From assembly GCF_005144585.1 (NCBI RefSeq), contig NZ_SSMQ01000002.1, positions 248,001 to 312,000 of the forward strand: a stretch of 64,000 bases of DNA, in the 5' to 3' direction. Within the stretch, counting starts at the first letter, position 1. Each line of letters opens with the position of its first letter. Position numbers and translations under genes: made by a program. Of the stretch, positions 9,049 to 20,828 are shown in pieces. The stretch is from Polyangium fumosum. GTDB lineage: Bacteria; Myxococcota_A; Polyangia; Polyangiales; Polyangiaceae. The notes under the pieces were generated by a model. That model was not told the DNA's origin. It was given only the letters and a program-made list of their open reading frames with translations, and searched no databases.

Positions 9049-10539
9049 TCAGGGCGAGAGCGCGAAGACGAAGCCGTCGTTGCCGCTCGTGCCGCTGTTC
9101 GTCAGCACCTCATCCGCGGACAGCGACAGCGAGCGCTCGAACCAGCCGCCGACGAGGACCCGATCCTTGTTGTCGAAGCCGACGGTGGTCGCGCCCTGCC
9201 AGTCTTCAGCGCCAAAGCCCTTCCCCCACAAGACCTGCCCTGCCGCGTCGAGCTTCAGGACGAACACGTCGCTCGGCGATCCGCCGCTCTGGACGTTGGT
9301 GACCGCGTCCTCGCCGTAGAACTCGAGCACGCCACGGAACTCGCCGCCGACCACGATCTCGCCGCTCGGCGCGACCGCGATCGATCGGCCGGTCTGGTTG
9401 CCGTACGAGCCGAAGCGGCGGCTCCAGAGGTGCTTGCCCGCGGCGTCGAGCGCGAGCACGTAGAGGTCGGTGCCGCCCCGGCTCTTCAGCGTGGCGTTCC
9501 CGCCGAGGTCGAACGTGCCCGCGAACTCGCCCGTCACGAGGATCTCGTTCGACGGGCTGATCGCGAGGCCGTACGCGCGCTGATCCTCGGCCAGGCCGAA
9601 GGTCTTTCCAAACACGCAGGAGCCGTCCGGCGCGAGCCGCACGACGAACGCGTCGGAGCCGCCGTACTGCGGGAGCGTGCAGCCCGAGAACGTGAGCGTC
9701 TCGGTCAGGTTGCCCGCGACGACGATGTCGCCGCTCGGCATGACCTCGACCGACGCGCTCGGGTTGTTCGGGTCGTCGCTCGCCGCCCTGCCGACGCGCT
9801 GGTGCCAGAGGTGCTTGCCCGCGGGGTCGAGCTTGACGACGAAGATGTCCGTGCCGGGGTCCGGCGCGCTCGGGACGCCGTCGCCGAAGTCGACGGTCCC
9901 CTTCACCACGCCGACCACGATCACGTTTCCCTCCGGATCGAGGGCGACGTCGGTCGCGAACTGCACGTCGACGTCGCCGGCACGGTAGATCCACTGGGCC
10001 ACGCCGCTCGTATCGAGCTTCATGGCGAACACGTCGAGGCCGCCGCCGAGCTCGGCGGCCGACTTCTCGTCGACGACGAGCGGGCCCTCCCACCCGCCCG
10101 CGAGCACGACGCTGCCGACCTTGTCGACCGCCACCGTCGACCGGATCTGGTTGTAGGTGTTGCCGAGCTGCTTGCCCCAGAGCGCGTCGCCCTCGACAGC
10201 GGACATCTTCACGAGGGCCGTGTCCACGACGCCCGCGGTCGTGAACGGCGCCCCCATGACGTTCGGGATCTCGATCTGGTTGTCGAAGTCCACCACGGCG
10301 AACAGGTGCCCCTCGTCGCGCAGGACGGCCATGTCGCGCACGACCTGGTGCGAGTCGATGCCCGTTTGGCCGAAGCTCTTCTGCCAGACGAGATCTCCGC
10401 CCTCGCGCCCGCCGCCGCCGGTCGTGGTGTTGGGGACCCGGGTCCCCGGCTGGGCGTCCTCGGCCGCGCACCCTGGCGCGCCGATCGCCGCAAGCCCGAG
10501 GGCCAGCGCGAGGAGAGCTCTGCGATCCGTGCGGTCCAT
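9049..10539 (-). CDS. Lipoprotein with SBBP-like beta-propeller repeats
   Basis: A 496-residue exported protein. It starts MDRTDRRALLALALG and has a lipobox-like APGC. The body is built of repeated 45-55-residue units of the form DVFVVKLDPAGKxLWxxxxG...GNVIVVGxxxGTVDFG, the signature of SBBP-type beta-propellers common in myxobacterial surface proteins. Its ATG overlaps the TGA of the TPR/PEGA-like gene by one base (TGATG), placing it third in an operon after a Ser/Thr kinase. Exact role unknown; probably a cell-surface binding or structural protein. It is convergent with selD. Confidence 0.8.
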   Translation of the reverse strand: MDRTDRRALLALALGLAAIGAPGCAAEDAQPGTRVPNTTTGGGGREGGDLVWQKSFGQTGIDSHQVVRDMAVLRDEGHLFAVVDFDNQIEIPNVMGAPFTTAGVVDTALVKMSAVEGDALWGKQLGNTYNQIRSTVAVDKVGSVVLAGGWEGPLVVDEKSAAELGGGLDVFAMKLDTSGVAQWIYRAGDVDVQFATDVALDPEGNVIVVGVVKGTVDFGDGVPSAPDPGTDIFVVKLDPAGKHLWHQRVGRAASDDPNNPSASVEVMPSGDIVVAGNLTETLTFSGCTLPQYGGSDAFVVRLAPDGSCVFGKTFGLAEDQRAYGLAISPSNEILVTGEFAGTFDLGGNATLKSRGGTDLYVLALDAAGKHLWSRRFGSYGNQTGRSIAVAPSGEIVVGGEFRGVLEFYGEDAVTNVQSGGSPSDVFVLKLDAAGQVLWGKGFGAEDWQGATTVGFDNKDRVLVGGWFERSLSLSADEVLTNSGTSGNDGFVFALSP

Positions 10540-11592
10540 CAGAAACGACCTCCGATCCCCGCGCCCGCGCCATCCGGGCCGACCCACGGCCACGTCGTGA
10601 GCTTCGCCGTGCGCGACGCGCCCGTCTTCGGCGCCGTGACGAACCCGACGACCGCCGCCGAGAGCGCCGCGACGCCCCCGATGCCGAGCCCGATGAAGAG
10701 GGCGTTGCTGCGGTTCTTGCGCGTGTTGTCGGGCGCGGGGTCGTAAAACGCGAGCGGCGGGCAGTTCTTCTGGACGTCGCCGTCGCAGATGCCCGACTGC
10801 TTGCCCTCGATGTAGGCCTGATCGATCCGGAACGCGGCCGCGCCCGCGAGCAGCGCGACGCCGGCGCCCCCGGCCGCCCATGCCCAGATCGGGATGCGCC
10901 GGCCTCCCGCGGCCTCTTCGTCGGTGCGCAGCGCGATCACGACGTCGAGGACCTTGCCCTCGGCGACCTCCACGGTCTGCGTGAACGGCTCGTAACCTGG
11001 TGCGTCGGCGCTGATCGACTGCTGGCCTGGATCCACGGGGATGACCGTGCCGAGCAGCGCGATGGGCACGTCCTTGCCGTTGTGCGTGACGCGCAGCCCC
11101 GGGGGCGCGCTGCCGTTGATGGCGATCTTGATGCGCGGCAGGCGCGGCTCGATCTTCGCGAGCCCCTTCTGCGCCACGTCCTCGAGCGCGCGCTTGCGCT
11201 CCTCCCCTTGTGTCTCGCGGTTCAGGACGATCGCGCGCTGGTAGGCCGACCACGCGAGCGCGAGCTTTCCTTCATGCTCGTAACATCGCGCGATGTTGAG
11301 CAGGGTGCTCGCCGCGGGGTAGAGGATCATGCTCGCCTCGAACTTGGCGCAGCCCTCCTTCCAGTTGCCGCGATCGAGCAGATCCCGGCCCGCCTGAAAG
11401 AGCGCGGCGGCCGCAGGATCGGGGACCGACGCGCTCTGCGCCTGCGCGGCGCGCGGCGGCGCCGCGACGAACGACGCTCCGAGGCACGCGAGGAGCACGG
11501 ATCCGACGCGCGCACGTCGAGCGCCCGCCGAGCGGGTTTTCCGCGGGGAGCGAGCGACGTCTGTGCACGACAGCGCAGCGGGATCGCGTGGC

Positions 11593-11615
<23 letters not shown>
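10539..11615 (-). CDS. TPR and PEGA-like domain membrane protein
   Basis: A 358-residue protein: basic N-terminus and signal-like segment ending in AQA, a TPR-like section (ALFQAGRDLLDRGNWKEGCAKFEASM and YEHEGKLALAWSAYQRAI), then a beta-rich PEGA-like domain (GLRVTHNGKDV, PVDPGQQSISADAPGYE). Two hydrophobic segments follow (PIWAWAAGGAGVALLAGAAA and the GLGIGGVAALSAAVVGFV stretch). This architecture commonly accompanies Ser/Thr kinases in myxobacteria. Its start overlaps the kinase gene's 3' end by 23 bp. It probably acts at the cell envelope with the kinase; this is inferred from operon position. Confidence 0.75.
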
Positions 11616-13098
<1,483 letters not shown>

Positions 13099-13214
13099 GG
13101 GATCTTCCTTCTAAGCGTGCAGTCTTCCGCTTTCAATAGCCGCGCCGCGCCGCTCGCCTTCTCGCGCGAACGGCCGCCCGACGCGCGGAAAACAGGCGCG
13201 CTGAGCCGCCAAAT

Positions 13215-13231
13215 TTACGTAATTGTTACAA
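13215..13231. promoter_or_regulatory. Two adjacent AT-rich palindromes, candidate operator
   Basis: Between the kinase gene and guaB the GC-rich sequence is interrupted by an AT-rich island (13211-13245). It contains two abutting palindromes, TTACGTAA (13215-13222) and TTGTTACAA (13223-13231), plus a second TTTACG copy at 13235. The island could hold the guaB promoter, the kinase promoter, or a shared operator. No convincing -35/-10 pair is resolved. Confidence 0.4.
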
Positions 13232-13326
13232 ATATTTACGACTATGCCGTGGGCACCGACACACCGATGCCCCGGATCCGTGGCGTTCGCGGCGGGCACG
13301 CGCTAGACCCGCCCCCCTCCGCTCGA

Positions 13327-13376
13327 CGCTTGGGGGCTCCGCTCGGCAAGCGAGCTACGCCCCCAAACCCCCGAGG
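13327..13376. repeat. Dispersed ~50-bp hairpin repeat (copy upstream of guaB)
   Basis: Structure: TTGGGGG, then an inner hairpin GCTCG-gcaag-CGAGC, then CCCCCAA followed by ACCCCC. The outer arms pair and the tail offers an alternative partner for the G-run. Related copies lie at 32570-32619 and, in tandem, at 53493-53645. This copy ends a few bases before the GAGGTAG ribosome-binding site of guaB, so it would sit in the mRNA leader if transcription starts upstream of it. Confidence 0.65.
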
Positions 13377-13379
13377 TAG

Positions 13380-15592
<2,213 letters not shown>

Positions 15593-15666
15593 ACGCTGGA
15601 TATTTCTTCGTTGGCAAGGACGGACGACGCTTGACCAGGCGGCCGCCTTTTGCCATCTTCGCCCGC

Positions 15667-15753
15667 GGAGAGGTGACCGAGAGGCCGAAGGTGCCTGATT
15701 CGAAATCAGGTGTACCCTCACGGGTACCGCGGGTTCGAATCCCGCTCTCTCCG
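15667..15753 (+). tRNA. tRNA-Ser (anticodon CGA)
   Basis: Folds as a class II tRNA. Acceptor GGAGAGG pairs with TCTCTCC (one G-U), the anticodon stem CCTGA/TCAGG encloses loop TTCGAAA (anticodon CGA, reading UCG), a long variable arm with TACCC/GGGTA follows, and the T-arm is GCGGG-TTCGAAT-CCCGC. The discriminator is G, typical of serine tRNAs. The 3' CCA is not encoded; the next bases are CAC. Confidence 0.95.
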
Positions 15754-15822
15754 CACAGACCAGCGTAAACGTGACGCGCGCCGATGGCTCCTAGCTACCG
15801 GCGCGTTGTCGCGAGTGCGCTT

Positions 15823-15912
<90 letters not shown>

Positions 15913-15954
15913 AACGATAACGCGCTCGATGATGCGTCCGGACGCACGCCGCAC

Positions 15955-17205
15955 CTACTCGATGCGGAGCGCCTCGATGGGATCGAGCCGCGCAGCACGC
16001 CAGGCTGGGTAGAAGCCGAAGATCACGCCCGTCACGAGCGCGAGGCCAAGACCGAGGCCGATGGACCACGGCTCGACGTGGTGATCCCAGCGGCCCACCA
16101 CCTGCGTCATCACCTGGGCCAAGAGCCACGAGATGCCGACGCCGCCGAGCACGCCGAACGCGCCGCCGATGGAGGAGACGGCCGCGGCTTCGAGGAGGAA
16201 CTGGGCCAGGATGGCGCGGCGTGGCGCGCCGACGGCGCGGCGGATGCCGATCTCGCGCGTCCGCTCCGTCACGGTCACGAGCATGATGTTCATGATGTTG
16301 ATGCCGCCGACGAGCAGAGCCATGAGGCTCGTGCTCAGGAGCAAGAGCTCCACGACGCTCAGGATGAGCCGATCCTGACTGCTGCTCTCGTCGTCCTCGA
16401 TCTTGAAGTTCTTCACGCCGAGGTGCCTGCGCAGGAGCGTCGACGAGACGATGCTCCGCAGCGTGGAGAGCGGCGTCGTCACCTCGGCCGTGTCCGTTCG
16501 TCGCACGTAGATGCGGTTCACCGCGTGGTTCGGCGAGAGGATCGCGTCGTAGGTCGTCTCGGGGACGAGCACCTTCCGGTTCCAGATGTCGGTGCTGTCC
16601 GTCGAGCCGAAGATCGGACGATTCACGAGCACGCCGATCACCGTCCACGTGTGCCCCTCGACGAGGATCCGAGGGAGTTCGTCGGCTTCGAACCCCGCGA
16701 AGCCCCGATCGCCGAAGAGCTTCTGCCAGACCTCATGGCCCAGGATGCAAACCCTCGCGCGACGTTCGAGGTCCGCGTCGACGAAGAAACGACCTCGCGC
16801 AAGTTCGAGGCGATAGAGCGAGCGCGCGGCCGGCGTGGCGCTGACGAGCGTGATGCTCGTCTTCTTGTCGCTCGCGTGTGCCTCCGTTCGCTTCGTCGAC
16901 TCGCTCTGCGCATCAAAGCCGCGGATGCCGCCGGACGCGCGGAGCGCGCGGGCATCGTCACGCGACAGTTCACGCCGCGTGCGCTTGCGGTCTCGCGCGT
17001 TGGCCTCTTCGCGGCGCACCTGGACGAGGTCGCTCTCGGTGGCCTCCTGGCTGGCGCGCAGCAGCGCGGCTTCGCCGCTTCGAAGGAGCGAGGCGAGGAC
17101 CACGATGGAGCCCGATCCGATCATCACGCCGAGCAGCGTGAGCAGGGCGCGCAGCCGCCCGCCGACGACGAACCGCACGGACCGGAGCAGATCGAGGAAC
17201 CTCAT
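15955..17205 (-). CDS. MacB-type ABC transporter permease (second permease)
   Basis: A 416-residue permease with the MacB/LolC topology: N-terminal transmembrane helix (RALLTLLGVMIGSGSIVVLASLL), a large periplasmic domain (about 45-285), and three C-terminal helices. The FtsX-like core shows MALLVGGINIMNIMLVTVTERTREIGIRRAVGAPRRAI. It is the last gene of a four-gene operon, with an ATGA overlap with the preceding permease. Two different permease subunits suggest a heterodimeric exporter. The substrate is unknown; the divergent RiPP cluster makes peptide export or self-protection plausible. Confidence 0.85.
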   Translation of the reverse strand: MRFLDLLRSVRFVVGGRLRALLTLLGVMIGSGSIVVLASLLRSGEAALLRASQEATESDLVQVRREEANARDRKRTRRELSRDDARALRASGGIRGFDAQSESTKRTEAHASDKKTSITLVSATPAARSLYRLELARGRFFVDADLERRARVCILGHEVWQKLFGDRGFAGFEADELPRILVEGHTWTVIGVLVNRPIFGSTDSTDIWNRKVLVPETTYDAILSPNHAVNRIYVRRTDTAEVTTPLSTLRSIVSSTLLRRHLGVKNFKIEDDESSSQDRLILSVVELLLLSTSLMALLVGGINIMNIMLVTVTERTREIGIRRAVGAPRRAILAQFLLEAAAVSSIGGAFGVLGGVGISWLLAQVMTQVVGRWDHHVEPWSIGLGLGLALVTGVIFGFYPAWRAARLDPIEALRIE

Positions 17206-18425
17206 CGACGCATCGCCACGACAGGATCGAGGCCACCCGCGCGACGCGCCGGCAACCAGCCAAAACCCACGCCCAGGCCGAGCGAAACGAGCAGCGCGGC
17301 CGTGGCCGCTCCCGTCGAGACGGAGCCGACCCAGGTCGGGATGGCCGACGCGACCAGCGGGGCCGCGACCAGCGCGACGAGCGCGCCTGCGGCCGTGCCG
17401 AGCAGACCGCCGAAGCCGGAGAGGAGCATGGCCTCGACGAGGAACTGCGCGCCGATATCGCGCGGCGTCGCGCCGAGGGCCTTGCGGATCCCGATCTCGC
17501 GCACGCGCTCCGAGACGCTGACGAGCATCATGTTCATCACGCCGATCCCGCCGATCAGGAGCGCGACGCCGGCGATCAGGCCGACGACGGCCTCCATGAT
17601 CAGGAAGATCATCTCGAACTTCCCCATGATCGAGCTGAAGTCGTAGATCGTGAAATCGTCGACGCCGCGATGGCGCGCGACGAGGCGCGCGTTGACGATG
17701 CGCTTGACCGCGTCGTTCTGCGTCGCGTCGTCGGTCTTCGCGACGACCGTCGTTTCGAATCGCGTGCGCGGCAAAAGCTCCGCCACGGTCTCGAGCGGCG
17801 CGATGAGCAGGTCGACCCAATCGAACCCGAACCCGACGCCGAAGCGCTCGTTGTTCGCGAGGACGCCGACGACCCGGCACCGCAACACGCCGATGGTGAC
17901 GTTTTGCCCGAGCGGATCACCATCCCAGAGTTTTTCCGCGAGCTTGTGGCCGACGACGCAGACCCGCGCGTGGCGTTTGTTCTCCTCCTCGGTGAACGCG
18001 CGGCCTCGACCGATGCGCATCCCGTATGCCGCGAAGAAGCTCTCGTCGCTGGCGACGAGGGACGTGCGCTCCTGTTTCCCTTTCGACGAGAGGATGTCCT
18101 TCGTGCCCAGCGACGCGTACATCGCCGTCTCGACGACATGCGGGACCTGATCGAAGTACCGCGCCTTGTCGCGCAGTTCGAAGCCGAGCGTGTACATGCC
18201 CTGCTTGCGCGCGGCGCGCTCCGGCACCTTGGGCACGAAGAGGAGCAGCCGAGCGCCGCCGATCTCCTCGATGCCGCGGCTGAGCGTCTGGAGCCCGCTC
18301 TCGGCGAGCGACGACATGAGGACGATGGCGAACGCGCCGATCATGATGCTCGTGACCGTCAGGAGCGAGCGGAGCTTGTGCGCCACGAGCGCCTTGGCGG
18401 CGATCACGAGGTGACTCGTCCACAT
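17202..18425 (-). CDS. MacB-type ABC transporter permease (first permease)
   Basis: A 407-residue MacB-like permease: N-terminal helix (RSLLTVTSIMIGAFAIVLMSSL), periplasmic MacB domain, and C-terminal FtsX-like helices with ALLIGGIGVMNMMLVSVSE then REIGIRKALGATPRDIG. It is a paralogue of the downstream permease and much closer to canonical MacB in its C-terminus. Its ATG shares one base with the TGA of the membrane-fusion protein gene (TGATG), and its own stop overlaps the next start (ATGA), so the operon is tightly coupled. Confidence 0.88.
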   Translation of the reverse strand: MWTSHLVIAAKALVAHKLRSLLTVTSIMIGAFAIVLMSSLAESGLQTLSRGIEEIGGARLLLFVPKVPERAARKQGMYTLGFELRDKARYFDQVPHVVETAMYASLGTKDILSSKGKQERTSLVASDESFFAAYGMRIGRGRAFTEEENKRHARVCVVGHKLAEKLWDGDPLGQNVTIGVLRCRVVGVLANNERFGVGFGFDWVDLLIAPLETVAELLPRTRFETTVVAKTDDATQNDAVKRIVNARLVARHRGVDDFTIYDFSSIMGKFEMIFLIMEAVVGLIAGVALLIGGIGVMNMMLVSVSERVREIGIRKALGATPRDIGAQFLVEAMLLSGFGGLLGTAAGALVALVAAPLVASAIPTWVGSVSTGAATAALLVSLGLGVGFGWLPARRAGGLDPVVAMRR

Positions 18426-19543
18426 CACATCTGCGTCTCGTTGGCGGCGGCAGACCCCGGCTCGAGCAGGACGCGGTTCCCCTCCTCGATCCCGCGCACC
18501 ACCTCGACCTCGCGATCGGTGCGCGCGCCGAGGACGACCTCGACCTCCTCCGTCGTTTGTCGGCCCTCGGGGCCATCGTGGACGCGCGTGACGCGCGCCT
18601 TGCCGCCGCTCTCCCGGACCGCCTCGATCGGCAGCGTGAGGACGTCGCGGCGTACGTCGAGACGAATCCGCACGTCGGCGGACATCCCCGGCTTGATCTG
18701 CGCGTCGGCCGCCGTGAGCTCGGCCTCGATCGGGAACACGTCCACGTCCCTGCCCTGCGGGCGCGTCGACGCCGGCGCGATCTTCGTCACGCGCGCCTCG
18801 TAGGTTTTCCCGGGGAGCGCGTCGAGCGTCAGGGTCGCGGCCTGCCCGAGTTGAATCTTCGCCACGTCGATCTGATTGACCTCGATTTTGACGACCAGCG
18901 TCGAGAGGTCGGCCACGACGAGCAGCGCCTCGCCATTGAAGGTGGCCTGCACGCCGGGCGTCACGACCTCCCCCGGCTCGATTCCGCGCTGGATCACCGT
19001 GCCGGCCATCGGCGCGACGATCTTCGTGTATCGAAGGCGATCCCGGGCGATGTCCACCGCGACGCGCGCCTGCCGCACGGAGATGTCCTTCGTGGCCAGG
19101 TCGTGCCGGGCCGCATCGAGCTCGTGCGCGGGGACGACGGACCCCTCGACACCCGCGGTTTTCCGGCCGAGGACGAGTTTGGCATAAGCAACGGACGCCT
19201 GCGCGTTCGCGAGCTCGGCTTCGGCGCGGGCGAGCTCGCGTTGATAGTCCGTCGGATCGAGGACGACGAGCAGGTCTCCCTTTTTCACCTGCGCGCCTTC
19301 GTCCACGAGGACCTCGGCCACCTGGCCAGGGACCTTCGATTTGAGCTCGACCTTGTTGCGCGCCTCGACCTTCCCGGTCTCGACCACCTCCAGGACCAAC
19401 TCCGAGCGTTTCGCCGTCACGACGAGCGCGGGGTCGAGCGGGGCCGCTCCTGCGCCGCCCCGCTGCGAAATGACGACGCCGAGGGCGACGATCACGACGA
19501 GCGCGAAGAGCCACGGCCACCGCCGTTTCCGCTTCGCGCTCAT
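18425..19543 (-). CDS. MacA/HlyD-type periplasmic adaptor (membrane fusion protein)
   Basis: A 372-residue adaptor bridging an inner-membrane ABC pump to an outer-membrane channel. One N-terminal anchor (PWLFALVVIVALGVVISQ), then the split biotinyl-lipoyl domain (KVPGQVAEVLVDEGAQVKKGD and, later, APMAGTVIQRGIEPGEVV), an alpha-helical hairpin (about 110-175) and beta-barrel domains (TLTLDALPGKTYEARVTKI). Second gene of the exporter operon, with an ATGA overlap with the ATPase gene. Confidence 0.9.
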   Translation of the reverse strand: MSAKRKRRWPWLFALVVIVALGVVISQRGGAGAAPLDPALVVTAKRSELVLEVVETGKVEARNKVELKSKVPGQVAEVLVDEGAQVKKGDLLVVLDPTDYQRELARAEAELANAQASVAYAKLVLGRKTAGVEGSVVPAHELDAARHDLATKDISVRQARVAVDIARDRLRYTKIVAPMAGTVIQRGIEPGEVVTPGVQATFNGEALLVVADLSTLVVKIEVNQIDVAKIQLGQAATLTLDALPGKTYEARVTKIAPASTRPQGRDVDVFPIEAELTAADAQIKPGMSADVRIRLDVRRDVLTLPIEAVRESGGKARVTRVHDGPEGRQTTEEVEVVLGARTDREVEVVRGIEEGNRVLLEPGSAAANETQM

Positions 19544-20274
19544 GCCGTGGCTCCCTGCGCGGCTGCGGCCGCCCCTGGGTCGGCCTCGACAGACCTCGCC
19601 ACGTCGGAGAGCAAGGTCCCGTCCTTGAAGGTGATGACCCGGTCCGCATAAGCGGCGATGGCCTCGTCGTGCGTCACGACGACCACGGTCATTCCCTGGG
19701 CGTGGAGCTCGCGAAAGAGGCCCATCACCTGCACCGTCGTGGCGGAGTCGAGCGCCCCCGTGGGCTCGTCGGCGAGCAGGAGCAAGGGCTCATTGACGAT
19801 CGCGCGGGCAATGGCGACGCGTTGCTGCTGGCCGCCGGAGAGCTGGTTCGGCAGATGATCGATACGCTCGGCGAGGCCGACGCGCACGAGCGCGCGCCGC
19901 GCGCGTTCTCGGCGTTCCGATGGCCGGATACCCGAATAGATCATCGGCAGCTCGACGTTCTGGAGGGCGTTGTCCCGGGGCAGGAGGTTGAACGACTGAA
20001 AAACGAACCCGATCTTGCGGTTTCGGAGGTGCGCGAGCTCCACCTCGTCGAGCGCCCCCACATCCTCTCCATCGAGACGATATCGCCCCTCTGTCGGCCG
20101 GTCGAGGGTCCCGATGACGTTGAGCATCGTCGACTTCCCCGACCCGGAGGCGCCCATGATGGCGACCATCTCGCCCTTCCCGATCTCGAGCGAGACATTG
20201 CGGAGCGCGTGCACCTCGATCTGCCCCATCCAGTACACCTTCGTGATCGACTCGATCTGGATCAGGGGATCCAT
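19540..20274 (-). CDS. MacB/LolD-type ABC transporter ATP-binding protein
   Basis: A 244-residue ATPase that heads the exporter operon. Walker [10 protein letters not shown] (about 41-49), Q-loop VFQSFNLLP, signature [14 protein letters not shown], Walker [13 protein letters not shown] and the H-loop VVVTHDEA are all intact. In classic MacB this domain is fused to the permease; here it is separate, as in LolD-type systems. It is divergent from the RiPP precursor gene 293 bp away, and the two transcripts may share regulation. Confidence 0.92.
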   Translation of the reverse strand: MDPLIQIESITKVYWMGQIEVHALRNVSLEIGKGEMVAIMGASGSGKSTMLNVIGTLDRPTEGRYRLDGEDVGALDEVELAHLRNRKIGFVFQSFNLLPRDNALQNVELPMIYSGIRPSERRERARRALVRVGLAERIDHLPNQLSGGQQQRVAIARAIVNEPLLLLADEPTGALDSATTVQVMGLFRELHAQGMTVVVVTHDEAIAAYADRVITFKDGTLLSDVARSVEADPGAAAAAQGATA

Positions 20275-20514
20275 GAACGGAACCTCTTCCGGCCGTAGCG
20301 GTCGCGCCCGCGGAAGGGGCCGATGCTACGAGACTTCGTCTCACGCCACCCAGAAATTTCATCGCTCCGCACAAAAAACGCAGGAACAGCATCGTCGCAG
20401 GCTTCCCCGAGCATTCCGTTGCAACATAAATTGAATTCTACAACACGCGCCCACCCCAAGCCTTCTCCGAAGACGACGCGCCAACGAATGTTCTTGTGGG
20501 ACGACGCGGAGATT

Positions 20515-20520
20515 GATAAT
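20515..20520 (+). promoter_or_regulatory. Candidate -10 element for the RiPP operon
   Basis: The 293-bp divergent gap before the precursor gene is locally AT-rich. GATAAT at 20515-20520 is a 5/6 match to a sigma-70 -10 box and would start transcription about 40 bases before the precursor ATG. The upstream TTGTGG (20494) is only a partial -35 with a 15-bp spacer, so an alternative sigma factor or activator is possible. A second AT-rich patch lies at 20420-20445. Confidence 0.35.
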
Positions 20521-20567
20521 TCTGGGTATTGCTCCTCACCGGAGTAATTCACGAGCAGGAGAAAACC

Positions 20568-20720
20568 ATGAACGACATCGAGAAGCAGATCCAGGATCGT
20601 CTCGCCGACGAGGACAGCATGGACTTCGAAGGTGCCGAGGACCTCATCGAGGCCCACATCGACGAGGTCACGGGCGGCGGCTTCAGCCTGCACGTCCAGT
20701 TCAAGCAGCAGCAGAAGTAA
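20568..20720 (+). CDS. RiPP precursor peptide with double-glycine leader
   Basis: A 50-residue peptide preceded by AGGAG 6 bases before the ATG. The leader is acidic (net negative, rich in D/E) and ends in DEVTGGG. Aligned to the double-glycine consensus with cleavage after Gly37, it gives Leu at -12, Ile at -7, Val at -4 and Gly at -2/-1. That leaves the core GFSLHVQFKQQQK. Phe39, His42 and Phe45 recur every third residue, giving FSL, HVQ and FKQ triplets of the aromatic-X-X form used by cyclophane-forming radical SAM maturases. The genes that follow encode such a maturase and a C39 exporter. No Cys, so not a sactipeptide or lanthipeptide. The modification pattern is inferred. Confidence 0.8.
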   Translation: MNDIEKQIQDRLADEDSMDFEGAEDLIEAHIDEVTGGGFSLHVQFKQQQK

Positions 20721-20749
20721 ACCTCCACCACGTGGAGTGAGTCCGCTGG

Positions 20750-20781
20750 GCGCGGCCTCCTTCTTTATAAGGAGGCCGCGC
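20750..20781 (+). terminator. Strong hairpin between precursor and maturase genes
   Basis: A perfect 13-bp stem (20750-20762 with 20769-20781) and a 6-base loop (ctttat) lies 30 bp after the precursor stop and 47 bp before the radical SAM start. There is no U-run, so it may act as a partial terminator or as an RNA-stabilising hairpin that keeps precursor mRNA in excess over enzyme mRNA. A smaller CTCCAC/GTGGAG hairpin precedes it at 20723-20737. Confidence 0.7.
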
Positions 20782-20828
20782 TCGGTGGCTCGAACGCGGG
20801 CCTTGGATACGAAAGGAATCAGCGCGAG

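Noticed and set aside
20421-20567. A second precursor peptide upstream of the first
   Set aside because: No ATG with ribosome-binding site and no GG-type leader was found in the gap.
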